The notes beneath the pieces are model-generated. The model made no database searches. It was not told where the DNA came from and worked only from the letters and a program-made list of their open reading frames with translations. Source: Azophilus sp965200465 (GTDB taxonomy: Bacteria > Pseudomonadota > Gammaproteobacteria > Pseudomonadales > Azotimanducaceae). Taken from it: a DNA stretch of 64,000 nt. Positions 52,045-60,095 of the stretch are shown piece by piece (the first letter of the stretch is position 1; every line of letters begins with the position of its first letter). Location of the stretch: positions 3,720,001 through 3,784,000 of the forward strand of contig OZ241358.1 in NCBI GenBank assembly GCA_965200465.1. Direction: 5' to 3'. A program made the translations under genes and the position numbers.

Positions 52045-52661
52045 ATGGCAGTCAATGCAGAGAATCTCAATGGCTTGATCCAAGAGGCTTGGGAGGACGC
52101 CTTGGAATCGTCTCAAGACATTGACCTTTGTGAGAGCTCAGAGGGGTGGATCAATCGTCAGAAATCAAAGAAGTGGATGAATTCATTAGGACAAGGATTT
52201 CAAAGTCGATACGACCCCCCCCCCCCCCCCAAGACCGTGTTTTTTGGAGAGGGAACCAGAAGAACGAGGATGACTTTCATTTGCAGGAGATGTTGTTTGA
52301 TTTGGCTGTTTGCAAAACTTCCACTGTGAATTCTTATCCAAAAAAAGTGCAGCTCCCTTTTATTGCCGAATCCTATTGGCTAATTGAATCCGAATTCGAG
52401 CAAGGCAATTCTCGAGAAATCGTCATAGACATGAGCAAGCTTGTTATGGGGTCAAGCAAAAATAAGTTGTTTGTGGCCTCCCATAAGTTGACGGACCCCA
52501 AATGGGAAAGCGGCATTCTTAAGATGTGCTCCGATATTGCCAAGCCCTGCACAGGGAATCTGTTCTTTTGTTTTATTGCCCATCCAAAAGATTGGCATAA
52601 CGAATCCGCACCTGTTCCTTCGGTACATCAGTGGATCAATGATAATTGGAAGAGATTGTAG
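52045..52661 (+). pseudogene. Gene interrupted by a C16 tract: probable phase-variable or frameshifted nuclease-like gene
   Basis: ATG 52045 (ribosome site GGGGAAG) opens a frame MAVNAENLNGLIQEAW... that reaches a run of 16 C (52215-52230). In the present phase it ends early at 52329. If the tract had 14 or 17 C the same frame would continue into the long downstream frame (DRVFWRGNQKNEDDF, LQEMLFDLAVC, WLIESEFEQ, IDMSKLVMGSSKNKLF) and end at 52661, about 205 residues. The downstream part resembles uncharacterised PD-(D/E)XK-like proteins (Glu/Asp/Lys in IESE...DMSKLV). The tract could be a slippage switch or an assembly artefact. The gene is AT-rich compared with its neighbours. Confidence 0.65.
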
Positions 52662-52780
52662 CAATTACCACTCGACGGCACCCGAACCGGCACCTTCCTG
52701 AGACAAGTCCCTTGACGACATGCAGTTGATGCAATCGGGGATGCACCGACTTATTGCTCCGACTGCTGATTCACTGCAAT

Positions 52781-53071
52781 ATTCAACCCAAGCTCCGGCA
52801 CATTTCCTGCACGGCGGCGATGAACGCCAAGGGCTGGTCCAGGAACAGGTGGTGCTGGGCGTTTGGGATGGCCACCGCCGGCGCTTTTCCCGGAATTAGC
52901 TGCTGCATGTAGGCGCGGGTGCGTGCGGAGAACAGGGCGCTTTCGGCGCCGTGGATCAGGCCCACGGGCAGGCTCAGGTTGGCGTAGTCCTCCGGTTGGC
53001 GTTCCGCATCCCGCAGGGTGTTGGGCAGCTCTTCGTCGAACTTCCAGGTCCAGCCGCCGTCCACCGGCATT
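52781..53071 (-). pseudogene. 3' fragment of an alpha/beta hydrolase gene (direct-repeat copy 1)
   Basis: Codes for the last 95 residues of the hydrolase at 60226-61113 (from MPVDGGWTWKFDEEL to CRSLG), with only a few differences near the 3' end and near-identity over the rest. The homology ends abruptly at 53071, where transposase-related DNA begins. The match at 60224-60514 is in the same orientation, so the two form a 291-bp direct repeat. Confidence 0.9.
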
Positions 53072-53172
53072 CATTGTTGTCCCACAAACTTCGCTTTGTT
53101 TGAGAGCTTGGACGCCCCCTTGGCATCATGCGATTGGCTACAATCCGCATGAACAAAGGAGATCTAAGCTCA

Positions 53173-53892
53173 TGACGCACCGTAGCACAATCCTCTCGCA
53201 GTTGCTCAAGGTTGTGCCGAGACATGAGTTCGAGGTGCTGGCCAAGCGCCACCGCAAGAGGTGCCAGCTACACAGCATGACCCGCAGGGCGCAGTTCGCG
53301 GCGTTGGCTTTGGGACAGTTGCCGAACTGGTGCGGGCTGCGCGACGGCGTCCACGGCGGGCATCCGTTGAAGCTGGGAGCGGCCGTGCTGGCAGCGCTGG
53401 AGGCGGACCTGCGCGACCGCCCGGACAACTTCGGCCTGGTCGGTCACTTCCAGCGCCACGATAGCCGCTGCCGCATGTGGGTCCCGCCTGAGGACAAGGA
53501 TCCCGTGCTCCGGCACACACCCCGCCCGCCAGTCGATCGCCTGCTTCGGCGCGGTGGCCCTACGCACCGGCGAGTTCGCCCACTCCCTCTCGCTGGTGTT
53601 CAACACCGCCGAGTTCGAGAAGTTCCTTCGTCCCATGCTCCGTCGCCGCTCCCCGGGACGCAAGACCGTCATCGTCGTCGACAACGCCCGCCACCACCAC
53701 GCCAAGATGCTGAAGCCCTTCCTCCAGCAACGCGCCGAAGTCCTCGAACTGCTGTTCCTCCCGCCCTACAGCCCCCACCTCGCACCAATCGAAAGAGCCT
53801 GGAAGATCGTGCGGCGATTCGCCACCCGCAACCTCTACTCCAACGGCCTGCAAACACTAGTCGACGCGGTCTCGTCGCGTTTCGAAGCATGA
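53173..53892 (+). pseudogene. Chimeric transposase remnant: IS4-type start joined to IS630-type DDE domain
   Basis: From ATG 53173, MTHRSTILSQLLKVVPRHEF and QFAALALGQL match the N-terminus of IS4-type transposases with a DUF4372 domain. At about 53345 this changes to an IS630-like segment (GHPLKLGAAVLAALEADL, DRPDNFGL), skips most of the middle, and meets WVPPEDKDPVLRHTP. A frameshift near 53522 then moves to the frame ACFGAVALRTGEFAHSL, VVDNARHHHAK and LLFLPPYSPHLAPIERAW (the IS630 DDE). Not functional as read. It directly adjoins the truncated hydrolase fragment. Confidence 0.75.
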
Positions 53893-53947
53893 AAACGTCC
53901 CAATGCCACTCTTCGACAATTATGCGGCATTACTTAAGGCGTCTTGT

Positions 53948-54487
53948 TTAGTGACGACTGTACCTCGATTGTAAACCAAGCCAACTTTCCAACACACATG
54001 CTTGTTTAGAAGCAGCATCATTGTTGTTGAAAATGCAGAAGAAAATGACTCTGGATTGTCTAATTAGATCCAAGTAACGGCGGAAACAGCCATTACTTTC
54101 GCCTGAGCAGTTTTTTTTGCACCAGCAATTGCATTTAGCCCAGTTAATGCGGAAATTTGCACCGCTACCCTTCTGATAGTGCTGTTTGACCCTCTTCTCA
54201 AGGTGTTGACTGCCATCGAAACCGCTTCGGCCGGCATAAAGCACTTCTCCCGTATTCTTCTTCTGAAAAATGTAGATTCCCTTTTGATCTTTAACGCAGT
54301 CGAAGCACCCATGGTCAAAGGACGAAGCGTTGATATTGCCCCCAAACGGTTCGCCAGCATTTTCAACGACGACTATCTTGACTCTTAATTCTTCCGCATT
54401 ATTCAAGATTCCGCATACACTTTCATTAGTGTCAGTGCCTTTATCAAAGACTATTCTGCTGCACAATTTGATAATTCCATTGCTCAC
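53948..54487 (-). CDS. GIY-YIG domain protein
   Basis: 179 residues. The GIY-YIG nuclease core is visible as KGIYIFQKKNTGEVLYAGRSG (in parts: KGIYIF, VLYAGRS), followed by EKRVKQHYQKG and a C-terminal LESWL helix, in which the Glu could be the metal ligand. Cysteines cluster in the middle (CNCWCKKNC). AT-rich compared with its surroundings. It is the last gene of a minus-strand set with the UDG-like gene and a glycine-zipper ORF. The substrate is not known; a role in defence or mobile-element biology is an inference from context. Confidence 0.65.
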   Translation of the reverse strand: MSNGIIKLCSRIVFDKGTDTNESVCGILNNAEELRVKIVVVENAGEPFGGNINASSFDHGCFDCVKDQKGIYIFQKKNTGEVLYAGRSGFDGSQHLEKRVKQHYQKGSGANFRINWAKCNCWCKKNCSGESNGCFRRYLDLIRQSRVIFFCIFNNNDAASKQACVLESWLGLQSRYSRH

Positions 54488-54507
54488 TGTCGTTAATCCC
54501 CTGTCAG

Positions 54508-54765
54508 TTATAGCCCAATGGCCATGCTTTTGACGGCCTCCACCGCTCCTTTCACGACCTTCGCAGCCGTCTTGGCGATAGCATTGCCGCCTTCATACAC
54601 AGCCTCGCCGATCTTGCTACCCGCCGTGTCGCCGGAAATCCCATCAATTATGGCGCCCCCGGACCAATGCAAGGCGCACCTAGGCGTCCATCCACGGCAC
54701 AGTTCCGCAGTGCTGCACTTGGATAAATCAGCTATTGTTTGTCTTAATGTATGCTGCCGCGGCAT
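54508..54765 (-). CDS. Small glycine-zipper protein between UDG-like and GIY-YIG genes
   Basis: 85 codons; the ATG overlaps the 3' end of the UDG-like gene by 38 nt, and the stop is 20 bp before the GIY-YIG start. The C-terminal half (GGAIIDGISGDTAGSKIGEAVYEGG as GGAIIDGISGDTAGS plus KIGEAVYEGG, then KTAAKVVKGAVEAVKSMA) has small-residue spacing suitable for membrane insertion. The N-terminal half is unremarkable. A related segment occurs at 55583-55800. Function unknown; existence moderately supported by position. Confidence 0.4.
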   Translation of the reverse strand: MPRQHTLRQTIADLSKCSTAELCRGWTPRCALHWSGGAIIDGISGDTAGSKIGEAVYEGGNAIAKTAAKVVKGAVEAVKSMAIGL

Positions 54766-55501
54766 TCAAGGCGGCATCCAACCTTTTCAAATCTTCTTTA
54801 CGCTTCGAGCGCTGGATCTGCAGCCATTTAGACGGATGCGACACATGGCGGCAGTTAAAGACGGACAATTCTTGCAGACTATGTTTCTGTCCGATCCCTT
54901 TTACTCTACACAAAGATCGTCGGGCGATATTGCCAAAGGGAACAAAATTTGGCCGACATTTTGTGTAGCCAATTATCTGCTCAATACGGCAAGCGAGGTC
55001 TTTTAAGATAATATCATATACGTTACTGCTTATAGGGCAAAGATCTGGATCTCTGTCTTTAGACTGCTCCATCTCTCCCTTTATCTCCTTGAGAGCACAC
55101 CACAGTGTCTGCATTTTGTCGGACTTTCCTTCAGTATTGTTATAGGCGCTCTTCTGTAGTGGTAAAAGGCACACGTTCATAATCGAGAGCCAAGAGATTT
55201 TTGCTTTGGCAAGACTGCCAATAGGAGCGTTCCGATATTCATCAGCTAACCCCTCTCCTAGATCATGGTCAAAAATCAGATCCTTGGTTACATTGCGACC
55301 ACTGCTTCCGGCTAAGGGATATCTTTCCCTGACCTCCTCTGTGTGCGGAGACTCAACCAGAAAGACAATTTTGACAGCGCTGCAATCTTCTGCTTTTGGT
55401 ATATCGGGTACGACGTACCGTTCGAGGTATTTTCCCTCTTCGACAGATAAACAGCCATTTCCTAGATCGACCTCTTTCAATTTCTCGATCAAGTTCGACA
55501 T
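54728..55501 (-). CDS. Uracil-DNA-glycosylase-superfamily-like protein
   Basis: 257 residues from ATG 55501 with GGAGG upstream. VKIVFLVESPHTEEV near residue 50 with YPLAGSSG matches the first motif of the UDG fold (ESP...GxxG). NFVPFGNIAR and CRHVSHPSKW near the C-terminus match the later motifs, including the His-Pro-Ser loop. Similar orphan proteins occur in defence and mobile regions; no glycosylase activity can be claimed. AT-rich, so probably acquired. It heads the minus-strand group with the glycine-zipper ORF and GIY-YIG gene. Confidence 0.55.
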   Translation of the reverse strand: MSNLIEKLKEVDLGNGCLSVEEGKYLERYVVPDIPKAEDCSAVKIVFLVESPHTEEVRERYPLAGSSGRNVTKDLIFDHDLGEGLADEYRNAPIGSLAKAKISWLSIMNVCLLPLQKSAYNNTEGKSDKMQTLWCALKEIKGEMEQSKDRDPDLCPISSNVYDIILKDLACRIEQIIGYTKCRPNFVPFGNIARRSLCRVKGIGQKHSLQELSVFNCRHVSHPSKWLQIQRSKRKEDLKRLDAALNAAAAYIKTNNS

Positions 55502-55582
55502 CGTATCTTCCTCCATTGCTTGTCATGTGCGTAGTAAAGGCTTCGTCAGGTTTTCGCGCCTTCGCCCCATAGTCAAACTATT

Positions 55583-55990
55583 TCAGTCACGAAACTCGTA
55601 GCTGGATGTCACCCACCAGCTCCATTCGGGTCTCCGGCAGTAGCCAGCGAGCGTCAAACGCCCCTCCATGAGAAGGCTGCACATACGATCGCTGACGCAC
55701 GAATGCAGCTTTGCCGATTTGCTTCCCGCTATGCCGCCGACCATGCCGCCAATCATAGCGCCGGACGGTCCGAGCACAAGACCCCATTTCGCGCCCACGA
55801 CCTTGGCCCGTAGAGGACTGCCTTGACTGCTCCCCAATCCCCCGCAACACGCCCGAACTGACCAAGGCGGGCCGCCCTTCGGCCAAAAGGCCAAAAACAC
55901 CTCGTCCGTCGGCCTCCCACCCGCTCCGCGGCGGCTAGGGAGCGCCAAATCGCAGTCCCTCAGCCGCGCCAACCCCCCGCAACGACTCAA
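55583..55990 (-). CDS. Glycine-zipper ORF, possibly a fragment
   Basis: The C-terminal part of this open frame (GPSGAMIGGMVGGIAGSKSA) resembles the glycine-zipper segment of the ORF at 54508 (GGAIIDGISGDTAGSKIG). The N-terminal 65 codons overlap repeat B and are not convincing, so the real start is unknown. It may be a remnant of a duplicated small gene. Confidence 0.3.
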   Translation of the reverse strand: MSRCGGLARLRDCDLALPSRRGAGGRPTDEVFLAFWPKGGPPWSVRACCGGLGSSQGSPLRAKVVGAKWGLVLGPSGAMIGGMVGGIAGSKSAKLHSCVSDRMCSLLMEGRLTLAGYCRRPEWSWWVTSSYEFRD

Positions 55991-56049
55991 ACCACCACGA
56001 AAAAACGCCTAGCATCAATCGCTGAATCCTTATTAAGGGATTGGGGATT
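55872..56049 (-). repeat. Repeat copy B, homologous to 61201-61371
   Basis: 178 bp that align, in reverse orientation, with copy C over the whole length (shared TTTTCGTGG-GGTTTGAG, GGGACTGCG-TTTGGCGCT, GGCCGAAGG). Read on the plus strand both encode a similar peptide tail (SAK-QS--RA-P-Q-LKPPRK...LNPY then stop), but copy B has in-frame stops. It ends with the AATCC/GGATT hairpin core at 56024-56049. Confidence 0.7.
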
Positions 56050-56097
56050 TGCTAGCTATGCCTGGTGCAACACATCGGGTTGAGGAGGTCCTGCAAA

Positions 56098-56460
56098 GTG
56101 ATTGAAGCCATTGGAATTGGAGTTTTCTCGGCCAAGTCGCTTAGCCTGCGGCGTCCGGTACTGGCACTCGCCTGCCTCCTGCCGCTGGCCGTAGGCGCCG
56201 CCGACGCCAAGGACCGCTTCGGCTCCTTGGCCATAGATGAGAATCAGGGCAATCAGTGGGGGTGGGCGGTTGGCTACCCTGATGCACTGGCGGCCGATGA
56301 CCGGGCGCTGCGGGAGTGCGGGAAAGGCTGCGGAGTGGTGCTGCGCTTCCACAACACCTGCGCGGCCTACGCGGCGGGTCAGCAGCGCAAAGGCCCTGGG
56401 GCCGCCTTCGCCTTGAAGTGCATTAGGAAGCCGACCAAGGCCCTTGATCTTGCAAGCTAG
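56098..56460 (+). CDS. Secreted DUF4189-like protein
   Basis: 120 residues from GTG 56098 with GAGGAGG upstream. Signal segment (RPVLALACLLPLAVGAADA), then DRFGSLAIDENQGNQWGW, the Trp-containing repeat typical of DUF4189, with CGKGCGVVLRFHNTCAAYA holding the conserved cysteines. Function not known; DUF4189 proteins are exported and often sit near secretion or competition genes. It directly follows repeat B. Confidence 0.7.
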   Translation: MIEAIGIGVFSAKSLSLRRPVLALACLLPLAVGAADAKDRFGSLAIDENQGNQWGWAVGYPDALAADDRALRECGKGCGVVLRFHNTCAAYAAGQQRKGPGAAFALKCIRKPTKALDLAS

Positions 56461-56624
56461 GCAAAGGCCATTGCCTTGTGCGCACAATCGCCCAAAAACC
56501 GTGCTAGCATCGGTTTGCCAGCCTTGGCGACAGGGCGGGTTAAGCAAGCTGGGCAGGCTTCTGCCCGGTTACAATTCAACCAACGGAGGGAGCTTCTCCC
56601 TACTTGAGTTAAGGGGATGCGAGA

Positions 56625-56933
56625 ATGGTCAGTGTTGACTTTGTAGAGCTTATAGGTGCTTTTTCCGCGGTAATGGTGGCCTTTGCGGCTATGGTTTTAG
56701 GAACCACGACGTACCTTAACAAGGCGTTGCGGGAAGATGTGTCCCGACAGAACGATGTGTTGCGGGAAGAAGTGATTCGGCTGATTGAAGTTGGCACCAA
56801 AGAGCATGATGAGTTTCGCCAAGGGTTGAAGCACCATGACGAGTTGTTCCGAGAGATTTCCGAGAAGTTGGGCGACCTCAACGGAAAGGTGGACGTGTTG
56901 ATTGGCTTGCAACGAAAACAGGCCCATGAGTGA
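56625..56933 (+). CDS. Membrane-anchored coiled-coil protein
   Basis: 102 residues. N-terminal membrane helix (LIGAFSAVMVAFAAMVLGTTT), then heptad-like helical sequence (REDVSRQNDVLREEVIRLIE, DELFREISEKLGDLNGKVDVL). Same plan as the 71-residue protein at 51674. Its stop overlaps the short integrase-like ORF that begins at 56926. Function unknown. Confidence 0.7.
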   Translation: MVSVDFVELIGAFSAVMVAFAAMVLGTTTYLNKALREDVSRQNDVLREEVIRLIEVGTKEHDEFRQGLKHHDELFREISEKLGDLNGKVDVLIGLQRKQAHE

Positions 56934-57006
56934 AGGCAAGCGAACCGACCTATTGGAGCAACGCCGGGCGCTTATGCAGGCTTGGGCCGATTATCTGGCC
57001 CAGTAG
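56926..57006 (+). pseudogene. Scrap resembling the C-terminus of a P4-type integrase
   Basis: A 26-codon ORF (MSEGKRTDLLEQRRALMQ then AWADYLAQ) overlapping the preceding stop. The pattern RR-LMQ-WADYL is the usual end of P4-like phage integrases. No catalytic part is present. It is followed by a strong terminator. Taken as a relic of an integrated element; the match is short. Confidence 0.4.
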
Positions 57007-57026
57007 TAGTCGGCAAGATGATTCCG

Positions 57027-57051
57027 AAGGGGCGCACCATGCGCCCCTTTT
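57027..57051 (+). terminator. Rho-independent terminator
   Basis: Perfect 8-bp stem GGGGCGCA/TGCGCCCC with a 3-nt loop, followed by TTTT. It ends transcription of the membrane/coiled-coil gene and the integrase scrap. Confidence 0.85.
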
Positions 57052-57473
57052 GCTGTGGCGGTGCCATGCAGCCTCCAAGTGTTTTTTGCTTGAAGCACCC
57101 ATGATGCCCTTGGCGGCACCATTTCCGAACCCTTAACGCCCGTTGGGGTGGAAACCCGCCAAACCACAAACGCCGTGCGCTCGCAGGCCGCATCCCTTCG
57201 TTGACAAGTGGGGTAAAAAATACTGGGGCTTCAGGGCACCCGCAAGCCCTTATAGGATGCGGGGTTTAGAACAGCACAACTCTCTCGGTGCTTACAAATC
57301 TACTCACAAGGTATTCCGATCACCGAAAATCATGCTTGGATGATTCACTAGGCCGGATCAGCAGGTACATATACGAAGCCTACATTTGCTGTATGTCCAA
57401 CTGGATGGATGATGAGTCCGATAGATGTAGGGAAGGTTAATATTTCCATTAGCGGCAAGATATTGCACCTACT
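57052..57473. other. Region between the terminator and the IS30 element
   Basis: About 420 bp with no supported gene. It contains an inverted repeat CCCGCA...TGCGGG at 57239-57263. The open frame at 57143-57343 has no recognised domain. It is likely the remains of the former integrated element. Confidence 0.4.
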
Positions 57474-58553
57474 TTCAAGTCTCAAGTGCATATTCGGGTT
57501 AGTGTTTGAGACATGCCGTAGCAAGCCTCATGAGGCGTTCTCCAGCCGAGCACCTTCATCGGCTTGGAGTTGATCTTGTCCAAGGCTGCTTGAATCTCCC
57601 CGTCCGTCACGCTGGTCAGCGGCATGCCTTTCGGGAAGCACCGCCGGAGCCGACCGTTCAGCCGCTCGTTCGTGCCGCGCCGCCAAGACGAATAGGGGTC
57701 CGCGAAGAACGTCTCTGCGCCCAGCGCCGAACCCACCTCTAGGTGGCCGGCGAACTCCAGCCCGTTGTCGAAAGTGAGGCTCCGGCAAAACGACTTGTGC
57801 GGCGCAAGGCAGCGCCGCAACGCGCCTCTCACCGCGTCCTTGGTCCTGCGCCCCGCATAAGCGGCCGCGAAGAAGCGCGAGCGGCGCTCGGCGGCCGTGG
57901 CGAGCACGCCCTTGCGCTTCGCGCCGACCACCGTGTCGCACTCCCAATCTCCCTCACGCGAGCGATCGTCAGCCGCCTTCGGGCGCACTTGGATTGGCTG
58001 GCGGTTGGGAATACGCCCGCGCCGCGCCGCCGCTCCCATGCGCTTGCGGCGCCTCCCTGCGCAGGGCGGATGCCTGAAAAGCCCGCCGCCGTTGCGCTTG
58101 TCCTGAAGCGGGCGTCCGCAAATCGACTCATGGCTGACCCGAACGCCCTGCTCGACCAGCAGGCGGCTGGTCCGCTGCGGCGACCAGTCCCTCTCAATGA
58201 GCAGGCGCTCCACTTCATTCCAGACGGAGTCCTTGATGCGCGGCGGAGGCCGACGACGGCGCAGCAGCTCCTTCGCCGCCGCAAGATCGGCGCGGTGGCC
58301 GCAGGAGCGGGACTCCGGCCCGTTTCGGCCCGGCTCCCTGCTGATGGTGGACTGGTGAACGCCCACGCGCTCGGCAATCTGCGCCTGCGTGAATCCGCTT
58401 GCCTTGAGGGCCTCGACGCGGCATCTTTGCCCGCGGGTGAGCTGGCTGTATGGCATGGCCATTCTCCTTTTGCTGTGAAGGGCTGAGGGACAAGACTTGC
58501 ATTGTGCCAGCCCACCCACCCCTCACGGGGAGAATATGCACTTGTGACTTGAA
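57474..58553. mobile_element. IS30-family insertion sequence
   Basis: 1,080 bp bounded by 22-bp terminal inverted repeats, 57474-57495 and 58532-58553, that differ at one position. It contains a single transposase gene. No clear target-site duplication was seen in the flanks by eye. Confidence 0.85.
57482..58456 (-). CDS. IS30-family transposase
   Basis: 324 residues from ATG 58456, with AAAGGAGA spaced 7 nt upstream (ATG 58462 is possible). The N-terminal helix-turn-helix is in PYSQLTRGQRCRVEAL and HQSTISREPGRNG. The DDE catalytic residues are the Asp of DWECDTVVG, the Asp of TFDNGLEFAGH and the Glu of GTNERLNGRLRR, followed by FPKG. All three acidic residues are present, so the element may still be active, although SREPGRN and ESICGRPLQ deviate from the usual family words. 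Confidence 0.9.
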   Translation of the reverse strand: MPYSQLTRGQRCRVEALKASGFTQAQIAERVGVHQSTISREPGRNGPESRSCGHRADLAAAKELLRRRRPPPRIKDSVWNEVERLLIERDWSPQRTSRLLVEQGVRVSHESICGRPLQDKRNGGGLFRHPPCAGRRRKRMGAAARRGRIPNRQPIQVRPKAADDRSREGDWECDTVVGAKRKGVLATAAERRSRFFAAAYAGRRTKDAVRGALRRCLAPHKSFCRSLTFDNGLEFAGHLEVGSALGAETFFADPYSSWRRGTNERLNGRLRRCFPKGMPLTSVTDGEIQAALDKINSKPMKVLGWRTPHEACYGMSQTLTRICT

Positions 58554-58605
58554 TCTAGGCCGCTAAGATGGACAACGACCTAGGGCCTAACTCAAGAGGA
58601 AAAAA

Positions 58606-59343
58606 ATGAGCACCGCCAATGGCGTGGCTTTTCTAACCGGCGACCTAGGGTCGGCCGAATTGATCATGCGGGGACCGCCGGAGGCCGTTCGTCAATGGCT
58701 CGCCATGTTGCCGGCTGACGGGCGCTTCAGCAAATGGCGGCAATCGCTGGTGGACGTGGCGCGGGGCGTCATCGCCTTCATGGCGCCCACTAGAGTGCAT
58801 GAGCTTGCCGCGGTGGCGGCAAGGCAGGTTGTGGAGGGCGCGGTGGAGGCGGCGGGGCGCCGCTGCGTGCTGTGCGGATCCCCCACTTTGAACATGGCTG
58901 CGGACGCGGATGCCCGCGCAGGCCCGGTGCCGGACGCTTGCTTCTATGTGGGAGAGGCGGCGGAGAACTACATGGAGGCCAAGAGGGCAGGCGAGCAGCA
59001 GGCAGACGCATTCGAGCGGACCACTCCGCCCACGTTGGTGGTGGAAGTCGAAGTGACCAGCCACAGCGCCGACAAGATGCGCACCTACGCCGACTTGGGC
59101 GTCCTTGAGTATTGGCACATAAAGGAAGGGCGGCAAAGAACCAATTTGTCGCTCGACATGCGCTTGCTGTCACCTGATGGAGCCTACGAAGCCATTGATG
59201 CGTCCCCGGCAACAAAGCTGTCCGTCGCGGACGCGGAGCGGCTAATCCAACTGTTCTGCATTGAAGTGGGAATGACTTCGAGCGAGCGGCGGGCTGCGAT
59301 CGTGGAGATGTTGCAGGAAGGTGGCCTGGATGTGACGGAGTAA
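58606..59343 (+). CDS. Uma2-family (DUF820-like) protein, second copy
   Basis: 245 residues from ATG 58606 with AAGAGGAA upstream. PD-(D/E)XK-like core: GPVPDACFYVGE, TPPTLVVEVEVTSHSADKM and YADLGVLEYWHIKEG. It is shorter than the copy at 49757 and not closely alike. It lies just outside the IS30 right end and before an AT-rich nuclease-like gene. Function unknown. Confidence 0.75.
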   Translation: MSTANGVAFLTGDLGSAELIMRGPPEAVRQWLAMLPADGRFSKWRQSLVDVARGVIAFMAPTRVHELAAVAARQVVEGAVEAAGRRCVLCGSPTLNMAADADARAGPVPDACFYVGEAAENYMEAKRAGEQQADAFERTTPPTLVVEVEVTSHSADKMRTYADLGVLEYWHIKEGRQRTNLSLDMRLLSPDGAYEAIDASPATKLSVADAERLIQLFCIEVGMTSSERRAAIVEMLQEGGLDVTE

Positions 59344-59372
59344 TCGGGCCTGGTTCGGAAAGATGGGAGAAT

Positions 59373-60095
59373 GTGATTGCGCCAAGTCTTCAAGAACTGT
59401 TGAAATGTGAAGAAGAGTATTACAAATTCTGCCGGGAGGAACGGAACGTCGCCGCTATTTTTTACCATACGCTGCTTCTTCCGGGCAATTTGAGAGAATT
59501 CCTAAAGCTAATTGATGAATGCGAACACCTTGATAGCTGTGAGAACGCATCCATCTATTTCGAGTACGCCTACCTTAGAGATCTGTGGAAAAAGAAGTTC
59601 CCTAACGATAGCACCAATTTAGAGGAGAACAACAGAAAGGCCAAGAAGCTAATTCTCCGCTTCTTAAACCTACCCAATGGGGAAGACCTTTTTGAAAAGA
59701 GTGTTTTCGATTTCAACAGCTACTTCGGTGCGATGCCAACTTCAAAGAAATATATCCAGATGCCCAGTAGATGGAATGCCAAGCACTACACGAAAAACAT
59801 TAATGATGATTGTCTATTTGAACAAGTCTGCATGCTCAAATGGGCGTTCAACGCAAAACCGGACATTGTTATTGATTTTGACGGGGATGCGGCAGTGTGT
59901 GTGGAGGCAAAATGGGAGTCAGGAGTACCCAGTTATTCGGTAAAGAGCCAAAGCGGAAAAAGCGTCACCCCAAAACAAACTGATGTTCAGAAGTATATGT
60001 TTGACCGCGTTTTGGGGAGGAAAACAAAGTTTGTTCTTTTGAAGATGAAGAAACCGAAGGAGAACCAGTTGGGGACACATGAGGTTCATACATAG
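59373..60095 (+). CDS. Orphan PD-(D/E)XK nuclease-like protein
   Basis: 240 residues from a GTG at 59373 (GGGAGA upstream). The C-terminal half has KPDIVIDFDGDAAVCVEAKWES, which I read as KPDIVIDF (Asp) and CVEAKWES (Glu-x-Lys), then a Gln-rich/Lys segment QTDVQKYMFDRVLG that is usual in restriction-like nucleases. The N-terminal 110 residues are helical and unrecognised. Strongly AT-rich compared with its neighbours, so recently acquired. No methyltransferase is beside it. Confidence 0.6.
   Translation: MIAPSLQELLKCEEEYYKFCREERNVAAIFYHTLLLPGNLREFLKLIDECEHLDSCENASIYFEYAYLRDLWKKKFPNDSTNLEENNRKAKKLILRFLNLPNGEDLFEKSVFDFNSYFGAMPTSKKYIQMPSRWNAKHYTKNINDDCLFEQVCMLKWAFNAKPDIVIDFDGDAAVCVEAKWESGVPSYSVKSQSGKSVTPKQTDVQKYMFDRVLGRKTKFVLLKMKKPKENQLGTHEVHT

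Noticed and set aside
57143..57343. 66-codon ORF between the terminator and IS30
   Set aside because: No domain, no ribosome site, mixed composition; probably chance.
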